A stretch of DNA of 64,000 bases from Heliocidaris tuberculata (Eukaryota; Echinodermata; Echinoidea; Camarodonta; Echinometridae). The notes beneath the pieces were generated by a model. The model saw only the letters and a program-made list of their open reading frames with translations, was not told the DNA's origin and made no database searches. A program made the translations under genes and the position numbers. Of this stretch, positions 13,179 through 24,923 are shown in pieces. The stretch is taken from assembly GCA_025618425.1 (NCBI GenBank), contig CM046837.1, forward strand, positions 24,335,488 through 24,399,487, given 5' to 3'. Positions within the stretch are counted from its first letter, which is position 1, and each line of letters begins with the position of its first letter.

Positions 13179-13445
13179 CTAATTGCTGTCTGCTGTCTTG
13201 TTATCACTGGACCGAAGATAACCTGAGTCCCTGTTCAGTGTAGGATTAATCCTCTTTATCCAAATGGACTCTTTCACCTTTCTTGACCAGTAGTTGCTTT
13301 CAAAGTCAATGATGAGGGCATCATCCCATCCAATGTTATGTCCTGTATTGAGGGCTTGTTCAGCTAGCGCTGAATGGGAAGGGTTGTTCAATCTAAGGGC
13401 TCTTTTGTGCTCCTTAAGTCGATCATTGAGAGCTCTGCCTAACAA
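13179..13445 (-). pseudogene. Penelope-like element, GIY-YIG endonuclease fragment
   Basis: An 88-codon minus-strand frame matches the C-terminal endonuclease domain of Penelope-like retroelements. It has the conserved arginine block (LGRALNDRLKEHKRALRL), the Ser-Ala-Leu-Ala-Glu helix, the NTGHNIGWDDALIIDFE segment and the final WSRKVKESIWIKR block with the conserved Glu. It then runs into the common NPTLNRDSGY tail. The GIY and YIG strands that should precede it, and all of the reverse transcriptase, are missing. The fragment starts abruptly near 13446 inside the foldback element. It is a dead fragment. Confidence 0.8.
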
Positions 13446-14021
13446 AATTTAAGGTTGGTAGAAGCTTAAACTACAATTGTATGATTACCCCCAACCGATG
13501 AAAGTTTTCTGTATTATACACTGAGATGATTTGAAGCGGCACAATTCTGAACACAATCATATACCATTCTCTGAGTCCTGACAATGAAATGAAAATGATA
13601 GATATTTGAATTTGACCTTTGTGACCCAGGGGTAAGATTGAAGTTAACCTGACCTTCAGTTCATGAACTCCACTTAAATTGAAAAAAAAATCATCAAAGC
13701 ATTCGGCACCACATATCCGTCAAAGACAAATCATATCTAAACAAAGTACTATCCATTATATCAAGTTCAACTTTGACCTTGAATTGGCCCCTTCTGACAA
13801 TGAATGAATGAATGATCTCAGAGATTAGTTCCACACACCCAAAACCCTTCATTTAAACATTAGAAACCTATAATAGTGTAAAAAATCTAACGTATGCATG
13901 GTCATGTAAACAGATTACAAATTTGACCTTCATTTGACCTTTATGACCTAAATGTGACCTTAAATTTCAAAAATTGCATTAAAACTGAATTCTACGACCC
14001 TCGAAACCCTTATATGCATAC

Positions 14022-14302
14022 GGGGTAACCTCGCTAGTAATAAGGACCGCTATTCATAAGGACCACTTATTCATAAGGACCGCTATCCATAACGCGTGAC
14101 TTAATGAATAGCGGTTTTGTACGAATAGCGGTCCTTCTGAATAGCGAGCAAACCATAGACAAATTTCCTCGCTATCCATAAGGACATCCATTCATAAGGA
14201 CCACTATTCATAACTACTTATAAGGACTGCTATTCATAGCGCGTGTTAAATCAATAGCGGTTTTCTATGAATAGCGGTTCTTATGAATAGCGAGCGGACC
14301 CG
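14022..14302. mobile_element. 281-bp MITE with 8-bp target duplication ATGCATAC
   Basis: ATGCATAC occurs directly before (14014-14021) and after (14303-14310) the insert and only once in the corresponding place in the left arm of the host foldback. The ends are inverted: GGGGTAACCTCGCTA against CGGGTCCGCTCGCTA. The inside is built of CATAAGGACCGCTATTC words in both directions. Eight-base duplication fits hAT or P-type elements. No coding sequence is present. Confidence 0.8.
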
Positions 14303-14518
14303 ATGCATACATCATACACTAGTATGTGACATGTAGTTCAAAAGTTGGGTTTCAATATGGCAACCATGCGCCATTTTGGATTTATGCAAATTATGAAAAT
14401 TGCTCAGGTTGCCCTTCGGGTAACAAAGCTGAAATTGTTCTAGGACCACAAAGATCACAAATCAACAAAAAAACTTCAGTGTACGCAACTTTTCTAGGTT
14501 CATGAAATGTCAAGCCGA

Positions 14519-15120
14519 CTATAGTGGCAAATGAAAGAAAGAAGATTGTCTAGTAGGATAGTTATGCACTTCACTATTTCTTCCAAATAAAGCGGCCAGA
14601 GCCTCGGGCAATTCAGCGCTATTCAGTTGATACAAAAGGATTCCCAAATTGTATTCATAAATATCCTCTATTTTCGAAATATTTTGTTCTAAAAAAAGGT
14701 TATCCGTGTGTGAACGCATACCCGCATTTGACAATGTTTGAAAAAGTTCTTACTGCTCTTTTTTGAATCAGTAGCAAATTCTTTTCACTTGCAATTTAGC
14801 TGAGTTACCCAAGGCTAAGACAACATAGTTCAGATATGGTAAGATTAAACTAAATTAAGGTGAATATAACATGCGAAGTACATTCGGTGGGAATACGAAC
14901 TTCAGTTTGTAAATTATACCTACATTCCTGGATATAATTTTTCAAATGTGATTAACATGCATCTTTCAGTTAATATGGAGACAGAGAAATTTCGTTGCTG
15001 ATACTCTACTAATATTAACATTGTTAAAAGTTATTTGACCAGGAAGTTCACTTATTGAATTACTAAAAAGCATATAGTTAGTTTTCAAGAGATTTAATGA
15101 TAACTTGTTTGCGTGTATCC
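14519..15120 (-). pseudogene. LINE reverse transcriptase C-terminal fragment
   Basis: Minus-strand remains of the region after the catalytic box of an L2/CR1-like reverse transcriptase. Reading right to left: a KTNYMLFSNSI-type block near 15060-15100, LKFVFPPNVLRMLYS near 14900, LPYLNYVVLALG near 14830, and the RHTDNLFLEQNISKIEDIY-type block in 14519-14734. Stops and frame changes interrupt it. It belongs to the same broad family as the other two LINE remains in the window. The 11775-14521 foldback element abuts its 3' side. Confidence 0.75.
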
Positions 15121-15704
15121 ATTATGTAACGGTAATCAGTTATGTATTTATGATATCTAAAAAAGATACTGGCTTTCTGTGCGAGTAAAAGACACTTTTT
15201 CAAATTCAAATCCATATTTATTTCATTTCCAACAGAAAGAAAAGACAATGGCTTTACAGATATTATAACAGAAAATATGAAAAACATATGTACAAATTTA
15301 TTTTTTCTTAATAAGTGTACAAGTACACTGAACATATAAATAAATTATTATAATAAATTATTTTAAAAAATTCATAATTTCTGAGGAAATGTGGGGGATC
15401 CACTAAAAAGCATAGCGTGTAATTTGTGGATCCCCCAGGGAAAATAAAATTGTTTCAAATTGTGCCTACGAAGACTTGGAAAACACAAAACAGTATTACA
15501 GAACAACAAACAAACACGAAACGACAAGGAAAAGGAAAACAGATAAAAGAAAAGGAAAAAGGAAAAAGGAAAAAAAAAAAAGGGGGGGGGGGGAGAAGCA
15601 GGGCAAATCATGACAGAAAAAGGAGGTAGTTATATTGGTGATTCTGGCAAGTTAAGATCATAAAACCAAATATATATTCAATTAATTGACCAGATGATGA
15701 AGAC
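15121..15704. other. Low-complexity stretch with a short palindrome
   Basis: Contains GGGGGATCCACTAAAAAGCA and its partial complement around 15390-15440, then an A/G-rich tract ending in a G run at 15583-15594. The open frames here come from that biased composition. No gene recognised. Confidence 0.5.
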
Positions 15705-17390
15705 CTAAATGAAAAACAAAAGAAGAAAGATATCAGCTGTTATCAGGTAATTATTGTATATTACTGTAAGATTTGAGCAAAAATATTTTAGTTTTTTCTT
15801 AAAAGAATTTAGGGATGGACTACTTTTAATATCTTCGCTTAAAAAATTCCAAAATCTAGGACCATCATAATTCGCTAATAAAGTTCTAAAGAGTGGTAGG
15901 TGAAACTCATTAGACTGTCTAGTTGGGTAATCATGAAATGACCGCTTTTGGGGGAACATGGCATCAAATATATGTGGAAGGGTCTTTCTACTGTAGTTAT
16001 ACATAAAAAGTTGTCCCAAATGAAATGGATACAGGTCATTTATTTTAATAGTCTGCTATCAACAAATAACGGGTCTGTGTGGGAGAGTAGCAGAATTGCA
16101 GATGATACGGAGGGACTTCTTTTGTAATAAAAGTAGTCTATCTAATAGAGTTTGCTGGGTATTGCCCCAAGCAAGTATCCCATAATTCAGGAAAGGTAAA
16201 ATTAAATATGAATAAAGCATCAATAGGGATGATGTCGGAAAATGAAATTTAAGTTTGTTTATTATGCCAATATTCCGTGGAATAATCTTACATGTATTAT
16301 CTATATGGTATTTCCACGAAACTTGAATCATCTGCAAACAATATTAAAAATAAATTTATGGATGAGTTTTTGAAGTCATAAATGTAAATAAAAGCAATGG
16401 CCCTAATAAAGAGCCATGCGGGACACCACATGTAACAGGTTGTGAACTTGATTTACTTCCATCCAAAGAAACAAATTGTTGTCTATTGGAAAGATAACTG
16501 CTAAACCACTCCAAGGCTTCTTTCCTCTCACTCCATAATACGATCATTTATGTAACAAAATGTTATGATCAATAGTGTCAAAGGCCTTAGAGTAATCGAG
16601 AAAAATGCCAATGGTGTGCAGATGATTATCAAGTGCACTCGCCACTTTATTAATAATAAAGTGTAATATAGCTTGAGATGTATGTTTTTTCACGAAATCC
16701 AAATCGGGAATTCGAGAAGATCTGACTTGATCTGAAAAAATCAACTGTGCGAGTGTAAATAAGTTTTTCCAGAATTTTTGAAAAAGACGCTAATAATGAA
16801 ATAGGTCGATAGTTGCTCCTTTCTAAAGGATTTCTTTTCTTATAAATGGGAATAACCTTTGCTATCTTCATACCTGTAGGGATAGAGCCATTGGTAATTG
16901 ATAGATTAAAAACAAGTGCAAGAGGTTTTACCATTCCATGGACAACTGCCTTTAACATGTCATTACTGATGCCGTCATATCCTGGACTCTTATTCCTTTT
17001 TAAATTGTTAATGATATCTAAGATTTCAGATTCATAAGTTGGAAGCAAAAACAATGCCTTTGTATTTGGCCTGTCTAAATATCCGTGAAAAGATTTATTA
17101 ACACTAGATATTGGTCTTGATAAATTCGGACCAAGGTTAGTAAAATACGTATTAAACGATTCACAAATATCTTCTTTACTGTCTATGATAGTTCACAAGA
17201 TGTCAAGTTTAGTTATAGCAGTACCTTTCTTAACAATTGTATTATAAAGTACATTTCTGATAACTTCCCAAGTCCCCTTGATATCACTGAACGTCGACCG
17301 AAATTGCGCAAAGTAGTAGACTGTCTTGGCATAGCGCAAGAGTGTCGTAAGGATATTTTTATACCTTGTATATTTCTCCCGAGATTTTCT
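15705..17390 (-). pseudogene. LINE ORF2, reverse transcriptase part (L2/CR1-like), broken
   Basis: The reverse transcriptase half of a long LINE, reading leftward. In order: linker (YAKTVYYFAQFRS-like, 17200-17390), the NLKRNKSPGYDGISNDML block near 16970-17030, the IAKVIPIYKK and SNYRPISLLASFSKILEKL blocks near 16780-16870, IFLDYSKAFDTIDHNILLHK near 16550-16610, the CGVPHGSLLGPLL block near 16390-16440, and a catalytic LFADDSS box at about 16320-16345. After the box the frame jumps to WKYHIDNTCK, so roughly a hundred residues are deleted. The C-terminal blocks continue to 15705. At least four frame changes make it inactive. It is the same element as the endonuclease part at 19.5-20.7 kb and ORF1 at 21.3-21.8 kb. 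Confidence 0.85.
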
Positions 17391-17754
17391 ACACTCTTAA
17401 AAGAATTGGGGGAAAAATGCCCAACTTTAACCAACACCGGGAAACATACTGTCCACACAACTATTGGTTAAAATTTGCCCAACTGATGTTGGGCAATCCA
17501 TTTACTATGTTGTTGGGCAAATTAAATTGCCCATCAGTTGGTGACCCATCAGATTTTACCCAACTCTACAATTGCCCAACTGTTGGTATATTCTCAGTTG
17601 GGTAATTTTTTGCGCGACCAATTTTACCCAATAGGATTGCCCAACCCTCTATTTGTCCAGCTGTTGGGTAAGAAATATCATGTGGTTGGGCAAATTCAGT
17701 TGCCAAATTGTTTCCTTTTTCCTCCAACCTAGGTAAAAATAAATGAAACCTGCT

Positions 17755-17862
17755 TGTTAGGTTTTTCTGGGTCTTAACCTAATCAATCCTAACCTATCCT
17801 ACTTTAAGCTATCCTATCCTATATCTTAACCTATCCTATCCTAGTCCTATCCTATCAAGTTG
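17755..17862. repeat. (CCTAT)n-like imperfect satellite
   Basis: Irregular run of CCTAACCTATCC and TATCCTATCC words inside the CACTC-ended element. Confidence 0.8.
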
Positions 17863-18937
17863 GTACAATCTAGTGCAAGCTCTTATATACCCCTTATAAT
17901 TTTTTATGCATTTGGTGACAGTTAGTAAATCGGGTCACCCCAATTCATACGCTGTTAAAAATTCATGAATAACACGATAAAAACTGCTTTCAAAAAATAA
18001 ACTCAAGGGCAATTGCAAAGGCCTATTGTACTGCCCATAGAAATCAGGTTCGGATTACGCGATATGACATTGTAATGTTAGCACATTTCTAAAGGTGATA
18101 GACAGGGCTATTGAAATTGCCTTCAGTTGATTTTTCGAAAATAGTTTTTATCGTGTTGAATATTCATATAGGTGTTTTCCCCAATATTGGGTAAAAGATA
18201 TTTACCACACCTTGGGCAAATGCGTGTGCAGTAGCAAACAGTTTGGAAAAATTTGCCCAACATTTACCCAATTTCAATTTACCCAGCATAGTTTACCCAG
18301 TATTTCTTAGAATGCATGTCTTTTAGTTGTGTAATAAATTTTATTTGACCAATTTAGTTATAACATGATGAAATAAATAAGAAGTGGAAATATATTTATC
18401 TTTGATTGGGTACCATCACAACCAACAATTCATTACCCATTAATGTTTTCCAACGTGTAACTAATTTTCCCCTGTTGGGTAAAATCCCCATCCCCATCAC
18501 ACACATAGACACATACACACGCCCACACACACTGTTCAGCGAATTTCTAAACAAACATTAGTTGCTCAACAAAATTTACCCAACAACGCTTAGGGAATGT
18601 GACAAAATTACACAACATCAGGGTAGGAATTTCCCAATCCTGATTTACCAAATAGCTGTTGGTAAATTTCTATGCGAATTTCTAACAAACCATCAGTTAC
18701 CTAACAAAATTTACCAAACTGGCAAAGGGAATGTGACAAAATTACACAACTACAGGGCAACAAGTAACCAACCTATACTTACCAAATACTGTTGGTAAAT
18801 ATATGCCCAATATTTAGGTAAAGATTATTGACCAGTATTGGTTACACCACTTGAGTGTCCAGTTAGTTAATAATTGCCCAGAATCGGGAATATTTTTAAC
18901 CAACCAGCAGTTACAAACAGTTAAGTTTACCCAACAT

Positions 18938-19528
18938 TTTAAAGGGCAATCCAACCTTGGTAATAAGATGATTTATGTGAAAGCAGAAAAATAAGAAAAA
19001 CAGGATGGTGAAAGTTTGAAAGAAATCGGACAAGGAATAAGAAAGTTACGGATGTTTGAAAAATGAGATCACTACATAAATGCGAATCTCAAATTGGCAA
19101 TTTGGTGATTCGATTATGATATTTTTGTGGACAACTCTCCCATTTGTCGTACACAAAAATATCATTAATTTGCGGTTTTCTTCGTGGCGCTTTTACCCTC
19201 GGGGCAGTACTCAAAATATATTGGAGATAACATATTTTTATAGGTCCTCATGAAAGAAAAAGATCCTACTGAGTAATACATTTTTTAAAAAAGTGACATT
19301 TTAGTCATTTTGTGTGTTGGAGCGAATGGGGGAGTTGTCCACACTGTACATCACAGTGACATTACCTATTCGGCCAATTTGAAATTCCCATATGTATAGT
19401 GATTACAACTTTCAAAAATTCATAACTTTCTTATTGCTTGTCCGATTTCGTTCAAACTTTCACCAGTCTGCTTCTCTGACTTTTCCTCTTTCTTTCAAAG
19501 CAACTTGCTATTAAGGTTGGATTTCCCT
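18938..19528. mobile_element. TTAA-flanked foldback MITE
   Basis: TTAA precedes AGGGCAATCCAACCTT on the left, and AAGGTTGGATTTCCCT precedes TTAA on the right. The halves are diverged inverted copies, both carrying GTGAAAGTTTGAA and AATCGGACAAG words. It sits inside the right end of the element at 17391-19534, so it arrived later. TTAA duplication fits Kolobok or piggyBac-type non-autonomous elements; which one is not settled. Confidence 0.7.
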
Positions 19529-19534
19529 TTAAGA

Positions 19535-20680
19535 GTTATTTTTGTTCGAGATGTATTCATAAAACAGTTTATTCTTTTCACTGATGGATTTCAATAACGA
19601 CCTCGTAACCCAAGGCATTCTATAGATGTCTTTTTAGAGCTGGGTCGATTGCATTTTTGTAAATGAATGTGTTCGTTGTACAAGTTCATAAGCATTTTCA
19701 TACAAATTTCATATGAGTTGTTTACATTTGTTTCCATTATGACCTCACTCCAATCTCCATACTCTAAACTTTCTCACAGTGTACTGATCTTAGCGAAATT
19801 AAATTTGCGTTTGTACCTATCACCGTACACATTATTACAGCGTTCTCTGTTGACGGGTGTTTTAAGAAATATAGGGAAGTGATCAGAAATATCAGAGATA
19901 AACTATTCCAATTTAGAAAATGGCTGAACATTTGACAAAATATTACCAATTAAGCTTGATGAAACATCTGTTACTTTAGTCGGCTTCTTTATAAGTGGCA
20001 TCAGAGAAAATGTTGATAGAGATCAATATGTAAATCACCCATGATGAATACTGTTTTGTTTGCAAGGAGCAGGTTTGAAAGGATATTAAACATTTCGTTA
20101 ATAAAATGATTAGCATTACCTTGTGGGGGTCTATAGACAATACCTGATTACAGTGTATTATATTTCTTTTACCAGGAATTTTCACTTCTAGAAATAGATT
20201 TTCAAGCAGGTCATTCATGATATTCAACTCTTGCTGTACTTCGTACTCATATTTCCACGATACATACAGTGCAACTCTATCTCCTTGTCTGGTCAATCTA
20301 TCATTTGTGACAAGATCATAGCCCGAAAGAGAATAAATGGAAGATGGTTTTTCAGCGAACCAGGTTTCGGAAAGACCTATTACTGATGTATTAAAATTAA
20401 GTTTTTCGAGGAGTAAATTAAGACTGTCAAAGTTTCTGTTCATACTGCGAATATTAAAATGCAGCAAAGATAAATCAGAACATGATTTATTAAATAAACG
20501 TTCAAAGAATTGGTTCTCTGTAAAGTATTTGCAGTTTAGGTGTATAGTTTCATCGTTTTCATCACAATTATATACTAAATTAGTCCGATTATCATTAACG
20601 GAACCTATACCCTTCTCATTTGTTTGCCCAGGTAGTTCACTGTCAAATTTTTCATCCCCATCCTGGGATGATTAATTTCC
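19535..20680 (-). pseudogene. LINE ORF2, apurinic endonuclease part
   Basis: Minus-strand exonuclease/endonuclease/phosphatase-type domain that opens ORF2 of the LINE. Visible blocks: LLHFNIRSMNRNFDSL at the start (near 20410-20465), VIGLSETWFAE with the catalytic Glu (near 20345-20380), LSGYDLVTNDR and the GDRVALYVSWKYEYE block (20230-20310), and the final SDHFPIFLKT motif (near 19870-19890), which holds the catalytic Asp-His pair. An in-frame N-terminal stretch extends to about 20680. Frames change at least twice between the start and SDHF. The CACTC-ended element lies directly at its 3' side, and the RT continues at 17390. Confidence 0.85.
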
Positions 20681-21286
20681 CAATCGTCATACATGATATA
20701 ATAATGGTATAGTCAGTACATAATTATAGTCGAAAGATTGTAAATAGATACAGACCCAGATATATACAAAGTGGGTAAGTAATATGAAATTGATTATCAG
20801 AAGGAGCTAAATGGAATATCATTAATGTTAGATGCAGAGGCATATCATGTGAGGCATTGTAATAAATTACATTTTGCACACAGAACAATATACATGTATA
20901 TAGATCTTTTTCCCTATCAATGAAGCTAGTAAACAACACAACACATACAAGAAACATAAAAAACATTTACACATATTTGAACTTGAAAAAGACAACATAC
21001 TTCAGCCACCGCCTCTTGCTTAATGATCAACAAATAAATTGATATAAGCGTTCTTAGACAATTAGAGGGATGAAAAGGGACATAGTATTAAAAAAAAATA
21101 TTACCACGTTTAAAAGTAGTATCACATTCAGAGTTTCATGTTCAGAGCATTATTTTTACTTACATCATACTTCTATACTTCTATACCAGATATTAGAAAG
21201 TAATAGTCTCATCTATAGGCCTTACTTCGGATAACAGGGACAATAAAGTAACAAGAAAAAAGCAGAATTCTTCTTCCTCAAAAAGT
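20681..21286. other. LINE inter-ORF region, no separate gene
   Basis: AT-rich spacer between the ORF1 and ORF2 remains of the minus-strand LINE. Nothing coding recognised. Confidence 0.4.
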
Positions 21287-21760
21287 TTAATGTTTTAGAA
21301 AATAATGAAAGAAGAGAAGAAAAAGAAAGTCTTTTAGAACGTTCTCAAACGTTGAGAGAACACGGTCACGGTCGCCCATTGTAAGAAATTTAGCAATTAT
21401 TGGGTTTGGACCACGATCCTCACCACCCTTGGAACGCCTGGGCAGACGATGTGCATTGACCAGTTTTATTTCCCTTGCAGCATCTTCGGGAATTCCCAAA
21501 TCGACGAAAACGGACTCCAATACAATAGAAACGTTTTCCTTTTCCTTAAAACTCACTCCATAAAATAGAAGGCTGTTCCTCCTGGTGTGGATCTCCATCA
21601 TCGTTAACTTCTCCCCCATATCTTTGATTTTATGTTCTAGACTGTCCTTAATTTTCGGGAAGTTTCTCCTTTTCCAAGATGTCAATTTTATCTGAACTGA
21701 AGGATACACTTGTTACGAGATCACCGATCTTAGGCTTAATGTCGCTCACTTTGGAAATAA
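21287..21760 (-). pseudogene. LINE ORF1 remnant (L1-type RNA-binding protein)
   Basis: A minus-strand frame with a short coiled-coil-like helix (EHKIKDMGEKLTMMEIHTRR), then RRNSLLFYGV and, further on, AHRLPRR and NPIIAKF blocks. This order is that of the central RRM-like domain of ORF1p-type proteins. It lies upstream, in the sense of the LINE, of the endonuclease part, as ORF1 should. The frame shifts near its N-terminus (about 21700), so it is not intact. Sequence to about 22.1 kb may be the 5' untranslated region of the same element. Confidence 0.65.
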
Positions 21761-22530
21761 CGGCTATTTGTTTTTGGAGGTCGGCCAGCGTGGGTTCTCC
21801 CAAGTTTCAAGTTTGGCATCTGGCGATGCGTTGACTTTCCTGCGAGTGCCGTGCATGATGAAATGATATTGGTTGATGTAGAGTTGAAATCAAGTTTATC
21901 ACAGAAAATCACTTTAAAATACTCAGTAGAGGTATTAAAAGTAAAAGCGCCTGAGGACGCAAATAACGACCCCGCCCCCCCCCCAAAGAGTCTATATCTT
22001 GGAGGTAAATTCGTGTGGTTCAAAGTGGAAAAGGCGGTGGCCGGAGAGAGCTTTGTTATGCGTCCGTCCTCAATGCATGCTCAGAGGAGAGTTATGACAT
22101 CATCTTTCTGAAAATGTATATGTCCAAAAATCCTCACAAAATTTCCAAATTTATATATATAAATATAAATATATGCTCGCTCACTCACTTACTCTCTAAA
22201 TTTCACTTCTAAATGTCATTCTTTTGGACCATATTTTGAGGATCAAACTTTTGGCATGTAGATGTATGTGAATGACTGCTCCTTCCAGGAACCTGACGGT
22301 GTTTTAATGTCACTTCTGGTGCTTAATTGTTAAAGGTGACAACATTTTGAATTGAGTTTCATCAGATTTGGAGTCTGTTTTTTGTGTCTAGCCCCATGTG
22401 CCCAGTTTAAGGTAGTTTTTCACTGAAGTAAAGCTGCAGTTTGGTGACAGACTTTCTGCGGGTCACTGAAACTTTGCCATTTTGTGCAGGGACTTATCAC
22501 AGAATAACTCCTTGGATTGTGTAGCAACTG
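21761..22530. other. Probable LINE 5' region and flank, no gene
   Basis: Short open frames on both strands overlap a C run at 21973-21983 and resemble no known protein. 22200-22530 shows nothing recognisable. Confidence 0.35.
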
Positions 22531-23566
22531 TACGCAGTAAAAAATATTTTAAACAATTAACTCTTCAAAATTTTTAAACAACGCTGTTTAAGCCGGTCAC
22601 TCTAACAACTGTTGTTTAAAATGTTAAACAACTAAGGTTGTTTAAACTTTAAACAGCCTGTTGTTTAAAATTTTAAACAATTTCTTTAAACAACGGCTTT
22701 TAAACAACTAAGTTGTTTCAATTAAGTTGTTTAAACACACACAGTTGTTTAAAACTTTTTTCACAACTATTGTTTAAAATACTTGTTTGAAATTTTTTTT
22801 AAAAACATCTAGGTTGTTTAAATTGAGTTGTTTAAAACTTTTGCACAACTGTTGTTTAAAAAATACATTAAAAGTTGTTGTTCAAAATAATTGTTTCAAA
22901 CACTATATAGGGCCTACAGATGTGTTTAAACATACACGGTTGTTTAAGGCTGTTGTACACAAGTAAGTTCCAAATGCCAGAGCTGATTGATACGTTCAGA
23001 GGTAAGCACTTAGACTAAATATATTGTAATCTGATCGAGTTTATACTCAAGACATATTTGTGCTGCGGTGACATCTACATGATGTCTAGATCTAGACCAC
23101 ATCCACAAAATAAATTATGATGTAGACCTTGAACTTTGCAGCGCAGCGCAGTTTAAGTTATTTGCACATATACAGTATAGGACCGGACCCACGCGCGCGT
23201 TCACTGTGTGCAGCTTAAACTGCGCTGCGCTAGCACTATACGCTGGAAGGGCGACTTGCAAAGTTGCAGGTCTAAATCATAATTAATTATGTGACTGTGG
23301 CTTAGATCTAGATATCATATAGAAGTCATGGCAGCACAAATATGTCTTGAGTATTAACTCGATCAGATTACAATGTATTTAGTCTAAATGCTTACCTCTG
23401 AATGTATCAATCAGCTCCGGCCTTTGGAACTTCTGCAACATGTCAACCACAGTCATTCGCCATGAAGAAGCCCGGCCTTGCTTGGCGGAGAAGGAAACCC
23501 GTCTAGCGCGAATTTTCAATATTTTTAAACAACGTTGTTTAAAAGGTTATTCTACAATATCATCAT
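22531..23566. mobile_element. Non-autonomous element with TTGTTTAAA words around a hairpin
   Basis: From about 22531 to 22960, and again at 23515-23548, the sequence is built of GTTGTTTAAA words and their complements. They flank the long hairpin at 22967-23430. The outer ends (CAGTAAAAAATATTTTAAAC on the left, a TTGTTTAAAAGGTTATTCT block on the right) are only loosely inverted, so exact borders are uncertain. No coding sequence is present. Confidence 0.55.
22967..23430. repeat. 464-bp near-palindrome (long hairpin)
   Basis: Left arm from GTTCCAAATGCCAGAGCTGA and right arm ending with its complement; both carry ATATTTGTGCTGC, GATCTAGA and GCGCAGCGCAG-type blocks in inverted order. The turn is near 23195-23200. 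Confidence 0.85.
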
Positions 23567-24769
23567 CATTCTTTGTTTTTTTTGTTCTTGTTCCTTGTTT
23601 TCATTTTTCTATCATCTCCTAATTTAACAGTATGCATTATTTTCTCCCATCTTATCTGATATCATGTTTCAACATGCATAACTTTATATTTCACATGTCA
23701 ACTTTTCAAAAAAAATAAAAGATACGGACGACATTGCATGCACATCGTTCCGATACGATTGCAGTTCTAGTTTAATTTTGAAATCATTTATTCTTTATTT
23801 GGATTTCTAAAAGTTGTTAAATTGGTCAAGTGACACATGTTGAGAAATTACAAAATTGATATTAGCCGTTTTCTATTCGGAATAATCATAGCTGCGTATT
23901 TTTGTTTTTTGTGTTTTTCTTCTTCATATCGTGTATTTTAAATACATTTTTAAAAAATAATCTTTGTCGTCTATTCGGAATAATTCAAGCAGTGTCACTC
24001 ACCACTGACCATGTTTTAGAGACAAAATGATCTAAAAAATGTATTTCCTTAATTGAAAATAGTGGTGCAGGCTTATAATTATCTGGAATACTGGTACCAG
24101 ACATTAGGAGAGTAGATGTACTTGAATTTCTTGCTGGACCAAGTCTAACGGCCCGTCTAACGGAAATTTTTGTTTTCCATTTATGACGAGTAGATTGTTT
24201 ATGATACATGGTCATAACCTTATCTCTGTGACATAATATGCACATTTTCCCCAAACTTAAAAAAAAAAAATTATTATTCTCTCTGCAATTTGGATTTGGT
24301 GCAGCTACCGGGGGGGGGGGGGGGAGGGGGGTGGGGGTGGAAATAAATGGCTAAGTGGAAGGTTTCGATATGATAGGACTCGTCACACACCCTTTTCTTT
24401 CTAATTGGTTTGTTTTATTACTTTCACATTCTATCAAGTATACTCACTTCCATACCAATAGACCTCAAATAAAATCGCAGTCACAACCGCATACCTTGCA
24501 ATTTTCTCCTTTCTTTCAAATTGTAAATACAGGGGGAAAGTTGTCGGTACTGTTGTATATTCTATGTATCTATGTATAAGTTATCTCAAAACACACTCAT
24601 GGTTGATTAAAAAAAAAAATCAGATATTTTTCAACAAAGCAAAAGCAATACTTTGCCCCATTTTACGGAAAATCTTTAAATGACACCAGAGAATACGTTT
24701 TGAAAGTTGCACTGAAAAAAACCCATACTTTTAAATCTCTTTCCCTATTTCTTCTCCCTCTCTCTCTTC

Positions 24770-24806
24770 CCTCTATTCCCCCTATCTCTATTCCCTCCCT
24801 CTCTCC

Positions 24807-24838
<32 letters not shown>

Positions 24839-24857
24839 TCCGTTCCCCCTCTCTCTT
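24770..24857. repeat. (CT)n-rich tract
   Basis: Pyrimidine tract of CTCTCTCC units in copy 1, matching (GA)n tracts in copies 2 (51403-51515) and 3 (57155-57285). Confidence 0.9.
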
Positions 24858-24923
24858 TCAAAATTTGTAACAAGTTCAGTGCCCATTGTATTATGTTTGA
24901 GAGCTGAAAAAACTGAATATAAT

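Larger units (their letters stand above)
11775..14521. mobile_element. Long inverted-repeat (foldback) element with TA at its ends
   Basis: Left arm 11775-12265 and right arm 13730-14521 are inverted complements over several hundred bases, starting from TAGTCGGGCTGACATTTC on the left and ending with the complement on the right. TA is present at both junctions, so the duplication may be TA. The arms hold (G)GTCATAAAGTCAAAT-type words. The right arm is lengthened by a separate 281-bp element at 14022-14302. The centre (12.3-13.7 kb) holds a Penelope fragment and a cluster of short palindromic words. No transposase is visible, so the element is non-autonomous. Confidence 0.7.
17391..19534. mobile_element. 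CACTC-ended element with TTGGGTAAA subterminal words
   Basis: Splits the LINE between its RT and endonuclease parts. The left end CACTCTTAAAAGAATTGGG follows TA. The right end, read inward on the other strand, is ACTCTTAAAATGTTGGG, with the outermost base altered. The subterminal regions are packed with TTGGGCAA, TTACCCAAC and GTTGGGTAA words in both orientations. A (TATCC)n-like tract lies at 17755-17860, and a separate TTAA-flanked foldback is inserted near the right end. No transposase is seen. The design matches the 30336-38643 element. Confidence 0.65.
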
